NCBI RefSeq assembly: GCF_000757845.1
Contig: NZ_CP007753.1
Span: 1,426,001-1,490,000 of the forward strand
From: Prochlorococcus sp. MIT 0604
GTDB lineage: Bacteria; Cyanobacteriota; Cyanobacteriia; PCC-6307; Cyanobiaceae
Length of the DNA stretch: 64,000 bases
Direction of reading: 5' to 3'
Positions 60,391 to 64,000 of this stretch are shown piece after piece. The translations under genes were made by a program, and so were the position numbers. The notes below the pieces were generated by a model. The model was not told the DNA's origin, did not search any database, and saw only the letters and a list, made by a program, of their open reading frames with translations. How positions within the stretch are numbered: position 1 is the first letter of the stretch; every line of letters starts with the position of its first letter.

Positions 60391-62084
60391 AGTTTTTACT
60401 TGCTCAAATTAATCCAGTTGTAGGTGATTTAAAGGGTAATGCAAAAAAAATACTTTCTACTGCTTCGAAAGCAAGCTCAACTTCTGCTGATTTAGTTCTT
60501 ACTCCAGAATTATCACTATGGGGATATCCAGCAAAAGACCTACTTCTAAAAAAAAATTTAATCAAAAATCAATATCAAATTCTTGACCAATTAGCCATAG
60601 ATATTAATAAAAAATATGGAAATTTGAGCATAACAGTAGGGATAGCTGAGATAATAAATGATTCTTTTTTCCCAAATCTTTATAATTCTATTGCATTGAT
60701 TGAAAGCGGTGAGTGGAAAATAATTGCTCGTAAAATTATTCTTCCCACCTATGAAGTATTTGACGAGAAAAGATACTTTAGATCAGAAGAAAAAGTTTCT
60801 GTATTTACAAAAGAAATTAATAATAAAACTTGGCGACTTGGCTTTACTATATGTGAGGATTTATGGGTCAACAAAAACATAGAAGGTAGAGGAATTCATA
60901 AAAAGAATCCTATTTTTGATTTAAAGAAAGAAAAAGTTGATATTTTAGTGAACTTATCGGCCTCCCCATATACCTTCAAAAAGTTAGAGCTAAGATCCAA
61001 AGTTTCCAGTTTTGCTGCTCAATATCTTCAAGTACCGCTGATATATGTAAACCAGATTGGAGCAAATGATAATTTAATTTTTGATGGAAATAGTTTTATT
61101 CTTGATAAGAATGGATCTAAAATAAAACAATTAAAATCTTTTTCAGAAGACCTCTCCATTTGGGACATTGAGCAAACAAAACCTCAAAAAAATAAATTTG
61201 AAAAGTCTGAGATGGCATCAATTTTTGATGCATTAGTCCTTGGTGTTAGGGATTATGCTCAAAAATGCGGTTTTAAAACAGCTTTAATTGGACTAAGTGG
61301 CGGCATTGATTCAGCACTAGTTTCAGCAATTGCGGCAGCTGCTCTTGGCAATAATAATATTTATTGCGTCTCAATGCCCTCTAAGTGGAGCTCATCTCAT
61401 TCAAAGGGTGATGCGAAAGATTTAGCAAGAAGATTAAAGATCAATTACCACAGCATCCCAATTGAAAATTTGATGAGCTCTTTTGAAGAATCTTTTATAA
61501 ATACCATATCTTTCAAGATGGCTGAAATAACAAATCAAAATATTCAATCAAGAATCAGAGGAACGCTTCTGATGGCTCTAGCAAATCAAGAAAAGCATTT
61601 ATTACTTTCAACAGGAAATAAATCAGAGCTGGCAGTAGGATATTGCACACTTTATGGTGATATGAATGGGGGATTATCGGTAATTGGGGATTTATATAAA
61701 ACTAATGTTTTTAAATTATGCAATTGGCTTGATAGTGAAGATTCAATTAATCATAGAAAATCGTATATGTTTGATACTAGCGTAGATTTAATTGGAGAAA
61801 ATATACGTAAGAAAGCTCCAAGTGCCGAGTTAGGTCCTGATCAATTAGATACCGATTCTCTCCCACCTTATTCTATTTTAGATAATATTCTTAAAGGAAT
61901 TATTGAAGAGAAAAAAGATTTACCACAATTAGAAGAAGATGGTTATAAAAAAGATTTAATTTTAAAAATTATCTCACTCATAAAAAAAGCGGAATTTAAA
62001 AGAAAGCAGGCTCCTCCAATCTTAAAACTAAGCAGTCAATCATTAGGAAGTGACTGGAGAGTTCCCATAGCAATATCTTATTAA
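60387..62084 (+). CDS. nadE: Glutamine-dependent NAD+ synthetase
   Basis: 565 residues. N-terminal nitrilase-type glutaminase (residues 1-270) with the Glu in LTPELSLWGYP, Lys in IARKIILPTYEVFDE and Cys in FTICEDLWV; C-terminal synthetase with the P-loop GLSGGIDSALV near residue 303 and LSTGNKSELAVGYCTLYGD. It amidates NaAD to NAD+ with ATP. Full length. Its end overlaps the leftward DUF3326 gene by four bases. Confidence 0.95.
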   Translation: MKFLLAQINPVVGDLKGNAKKILSTASKASSTSADLVLTPELSLWGYPAKDLLLKKNLIKNQYQILDQLAIDINKKYGNLSITVGIAEIINDSFFPNLYNSIALIESGEWKIIARKIILPTYEVFDEKRYFRSEEKVSVFTKEINNKTWRLGFTICEDLWVNKNIEGRGIHKKNPIFDLKKEKVDILVNLSASPYTFKKLELRSKVSSFAAQYLQVPLIYVNQIGANDNLIFDGNSFILDKNGSKIKQLKSFSEDLSIWDIEQTKPQKNKFEKSEMASIFDALVLGVRDYAQKCGFKTALIGLSGGIDSALVSAIAAAALGNNNIYCVSMPSKWSSSHSKGDAKDLARRLKINYHSIPIENLMSSFEESFINTISFKMAEITNQNIQSRIRGTLLMALANQEKHLLLSTGNKSELAVGYCTLYGDMNGGLSVIGDLYKTNVFKLCNWLDSEDSINHRKSYMFDTSVDLIGENIRKKAPSAELGPDQLDTDSLPPYSILDNILKGIIEEKKDLPQLEEDGYKKDLILKIISLIKKAEFKRKQAPPILKLSSQSLGSDWRVPIAISY

Positions 62085-63139
62085 TCACTATAAGAACTCT
62101 GTTGGATTTTTTTTAAAGGCCGTTTAACTGAATCAAGGTTGATCCCTCTTTTGATAGCAAGAATTATACCTGCAGCTTCTAAATAATTATCCACTTCAAA
62201 AAGATTGGGATAATCATAAAATTCATTTGTCACTTTTAATATATTTTGATTTTTTACAGAGATAATATTTAAACCTTTTTCAATCCCTGCTAGTACTGCT
62301 TCTCCACCTAGTGCCCCATTAGGAACAACGATAGATTCAATATGATCAGGGTGAAGTGAGATTGATTCATTTTTAGCAGGCAATTCAACAATGTCAGGTG
62401 CATTGCTTAACCCAATCAGTACTGATGGTAAAAAGGTGTATCCTATTTCTTCTGCAGCTGCACGAGGATCTAAATTTTCATTCAATTCAATTGGATTTAA
62501 AGCAGGTGCGTGAGCACAGGGAACTTTTAAAAATTTGCTTATTAAATGACTTATAACTGCTTCGACTCCAGAGATAGGATCAACCCCTTTCCCCTCTCGA
62601 TAGATATTCGTTTCTAAAGAATCTGAATCATTTGGAAATTTTGCCACAATTGCTATTGCCGTAACTCCTTTTTCTATTAAATATTTTCCAGCATCAATTA
62701 GAGTATCAGGATTTTCAATTATGCCGCCACTGATTTTTGAAGAATCAGAATCTAGAACTATGTTTAATGGCTTATTTGTGATCACATAAGAATGAACATT
62801 AATCCCTAAAGTAGAAACACATGCATCAGCAACTTGTAAATGTCTTACTAAAATTTCTTTTTCAATGGCTGAATCAAAAATTATCCCAATTTTCTGTTGC
62901 TTTACCCTTTTTAAAGCGATTTCTCCTTTAGCAAGCCGGTCTAAACTATAACCCTCAACATAAAAAATATTTTTATCTTTTTCAGAGAGAGTGCCGCCAT
63001 TCATAACATTTGGATGAGTAATTAAACATCCACTTGCCGATGCTAATAATTTAGCGGTAGGAAGTGCATCCCCAGCAAAGCCTCCTACTTCACAACCAAT
63101 ACCAGTTGGAACAATGAATATTGTTGGTGAATTTTCCAT
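62081..63139 (-). CDS. DUF3326-family protein
   Basis: 352 residues, Gly/Ala-rich Rossmann-like: FIVPTGIGCEVGGFAGDALP, then SGCLITHPNVMNGGTLSEKD, CAHAPALNPIELNENLDPRA and PNGALGGEAVLAGIEKGLNI. This pattern is the cyanobacterial/plant DUF3326 family. Conserved carboxylates and histidines suggest a metabolic enzyme, but the reaction is unknown. Convergent with nadE. Confidence 0.8.
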   Translation of the reverse strand: MENSPTIFIVPTGIGCEVGGFAGDALPTAKLLASASGCLITHPNVMNGGTLSEKDKNIFYVEGYSLDRLAKGEIALKRVKQQKIGIIFDSAIEKEILVRHLQVADACVSTLGINVHSYVITNKPLNIVLDSDSSKISGGIIENPDTLIDAGKYLIEKGVTAIAIVAKFPNDSDSLETNIYREGKGVDPISGVEAVISHLISKFLKVPCAHAPALNPIELNENLDPRAAAEEIGYTFLPSVLIGLSNAPDIVELPAKNESISLHPDHIESIVVPNGALGGEAVLAGIEKGLNIISVKNQNILKVTNEFYDYPNLFEVDNYLEAAGIILAIKRGINLDSVKRPLKKIQQSSYSD

Positions 63140-63165
63140 TATTAAAAAATTTCAATTTATATTTT

Positions 63166-63357
63166 TTAATTAGCTAAGACAGCTTTAATTCTAAGTTTTT
63201 TTGTTCCAAAAGAGTCAATAGAACTTTGAATATCAACAATTGACCATCGAATTAAATCACCTTTTTTTTCTAAATTTGTAATGATAAATTCCCTTAAATT
63301 TTTTAATTTTATTGAAACTGGCCAATCTAAGCAATAATCAATTGAACTTAATTTCAT
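63166..63357 (-). CDS. Small conserved hypothetical protein (63 aa)
   Basis: Starts MKLSSIDYCLDWPVSIKLKN and ends WSIVDIQSSIDSFGTKKLRI plus KAVLAN, a small alpha/beta soluble protein of the picocyanobacterial core. Its ATG overlaps the ferredoxin gene's TGA (ATGA), so it is co-transcribed. Function unknown. Confidence 0.6.
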   Translation of the reverse strand: MKLSSIDYCLDWPVSIKLKNLREFIITNLEKKGDLIRWSIVDIQSSIDSFGTKKLRIKAVLAN

Positions 63358-63680
63358 TTTTGATATTTACCAAATTGATCATTATATAAATCATCTTCGA
63401 CTTCTTTACCAATAACAATATTCAAATCTGACTTGGGATATGCCACACACAAAAGTGCAAAGCCCCTTTCCCTCAAATCATCATTTAATCCCATAGCATC
63501 ATGTTGATCTACAGATCCTTCCAATATCATGGATGCACAATCTGTACAAACTCCTGAACAACAACTACTAGGTAAATCTATTCCATTCATTTTTGCCGCT
63601 GAAATAATATCTTGGTCTTCAGAACATAAAAAACTAAAAGTCTTTTGCTCAAATTGAACTTTGATATTGTATTCAGGCAT
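63354..63680 (-). CDS. 2Fe-2S ferredoxin-like protein
   Basis: 108 residues with a plant-type 2Fe-2S pattern: CCSGVCTDCA and a fourth cysteine in ALLCVAYP, about 33 residues on. This resembles the petF-type cluster but the protein is shorter and more divergent than main photosynthetic ferredoxin, so it probably serves a specialised electron transfer. It lies between the atpG end and the small gene. Confidence 0.85.
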   Translation of the reverse strand: MPEYNIKVQFEQKTFSFLCSEDQDIISAAKMNGIDLPSSCCSGVCTDCASMILEGSVDQHDAMGLNDDLRERGFALLCVAYPKSDLNIVIGKEVEDDLYNDQFGKYQK

Positions 63681-63696
63681 ATCCTAAATCTTACTG

Positions 63697-64000
63697 CTAA
63701 ACTGCTGAACCTCCTACAACTTCTAATATTTCTTGAGTAATAGCTGCTTGTCTAGCTTTGTTATAGGTTAGATTCAAAGTACTTGCTAATTCTTTAGCAT
63801 TATCACTCGCATTATTCATAGCAGTCATCCTGCAAGCGAGTTCTGAAGCTGCCGACTCTTGAAGAGCCCTTAATACCTGATTCTGTAAATATAATGGTAA
63901 TAAAGAATCTAATAGTTGATCAGGACTTTGTTCGAAAACAATATCTGATGGCAACTTCTCTGAATCACTTTTTATATTTGTTTTTTCAACAAGTAACTTA
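63697..64000 (-). CDS. atpG: ATP synthase F1 gamma subunit (partial)
   Basis: About 100 C-terminal residues are visible: [20 protein letters not shown], then [20 protein letters not shown] and [20 protein letters not shown], the conserved helix that forms the rotor shaft. The gene continues past the right edge. It is transcribed leftward, facing the atpD-atpC pair at a distance. Confidence 0.95.
   Translation of the reverse strand, partial: KLLVEKTNIKSDSEKLPSDIVFEQSPDQLLDSLLPLYLQNQVLRALQESAASELACRMTAMNNASDNAKELASTLNLTYNKARQAAITQEILEVVGGSAV

Overview
The window is very AT-rich (roughly 30% GC by eye), densely packed and full of picocyanobacterial gene families: a PSRP-3/Ycf65-type ribosomal protein, an F1 ATP synthase beta-epsilon pair beside groESL, the DUF1818 and DUF3326 families, rpoZ with a cyanobacterial tail, DUF3721 proteins and dozens of tiny membrane-protein genes. 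The best match is a high-light-adapted Prochlorococcus chromosome. The window runs from an accessory genomic island into conserved core sequence. No integrase, transposase, tRNA or CRISPR array was seen.

Layout. 1-2.9 kb: an LptF/G-type lipopolysaccharide permease and a large multi-pass membrane protein. 3.2-11.2 kb: a surface-glycan cluster (2H phosphoesterase, class II aldolase, double nucleotidyltransferase, GtrA, GT2 glycosyltransferase, GDPD-like enzyme, GT-C/uridine-kinase-like fusion, HAD phosphatase). It is bracketed by a decayed and an intact copy of one tiny membrane-protein gene. 11.4-21.2 kb: a plain of very small genes, mostly 24-70 codons, with several paralogous micro-protein families, shared leaders, candidate structured RNAs, and a few normal genes (DoxX, NTF2-like, cupin-like, LOG family). 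21.6-23.6 kb: a TPR-sulfotransferase.

23.7-45.3 kb: the most unusual part. Nine same-orientation copies (E1-E9) of a repeat of about 150-240 bp divide it into eight cassettes of about 1.6-3.7 kb. Each copy contains the upstream region and first dozen codons of the EVE-domain gene that stands intact at the right end (45,316). Most copies also carry one or two variable pairs of 11-bp direct repeats. The cassettes hold nucleases, TPR proteins, a CobW/metallophosphoesterase operon, a voltage-gated K+ channel, a His-rich porin/DUF3721 metal-type locus, a PsbF-like protein lacking the haem histidine, tandem small-RNA candidates, an HNH protein and unknowns. A second short repeat (R1-R4: a 15-bp palindrome plus a terminator-like hairpin) lies just upstream of four genes. 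The arrangement suggests an island built by serial recombination at the 5' end of the EVE gene; this is an inference, not proven.

45.3-64 kb: conserved core. EVE gene, DUF2811 gene, an inverted pair of DnaA-box-like sites, DUF1818, rpoZ, an Hsp70-family gene, pyrR, gpmI, secG, groES-groEL, atpD-atpC, PSRP-3, pepP, a CNNM/CorC-type membrane protein, a GTPase, nadD-nadE, DUF3326, a 2Fe-2S ferredoxin and the end of atpG.
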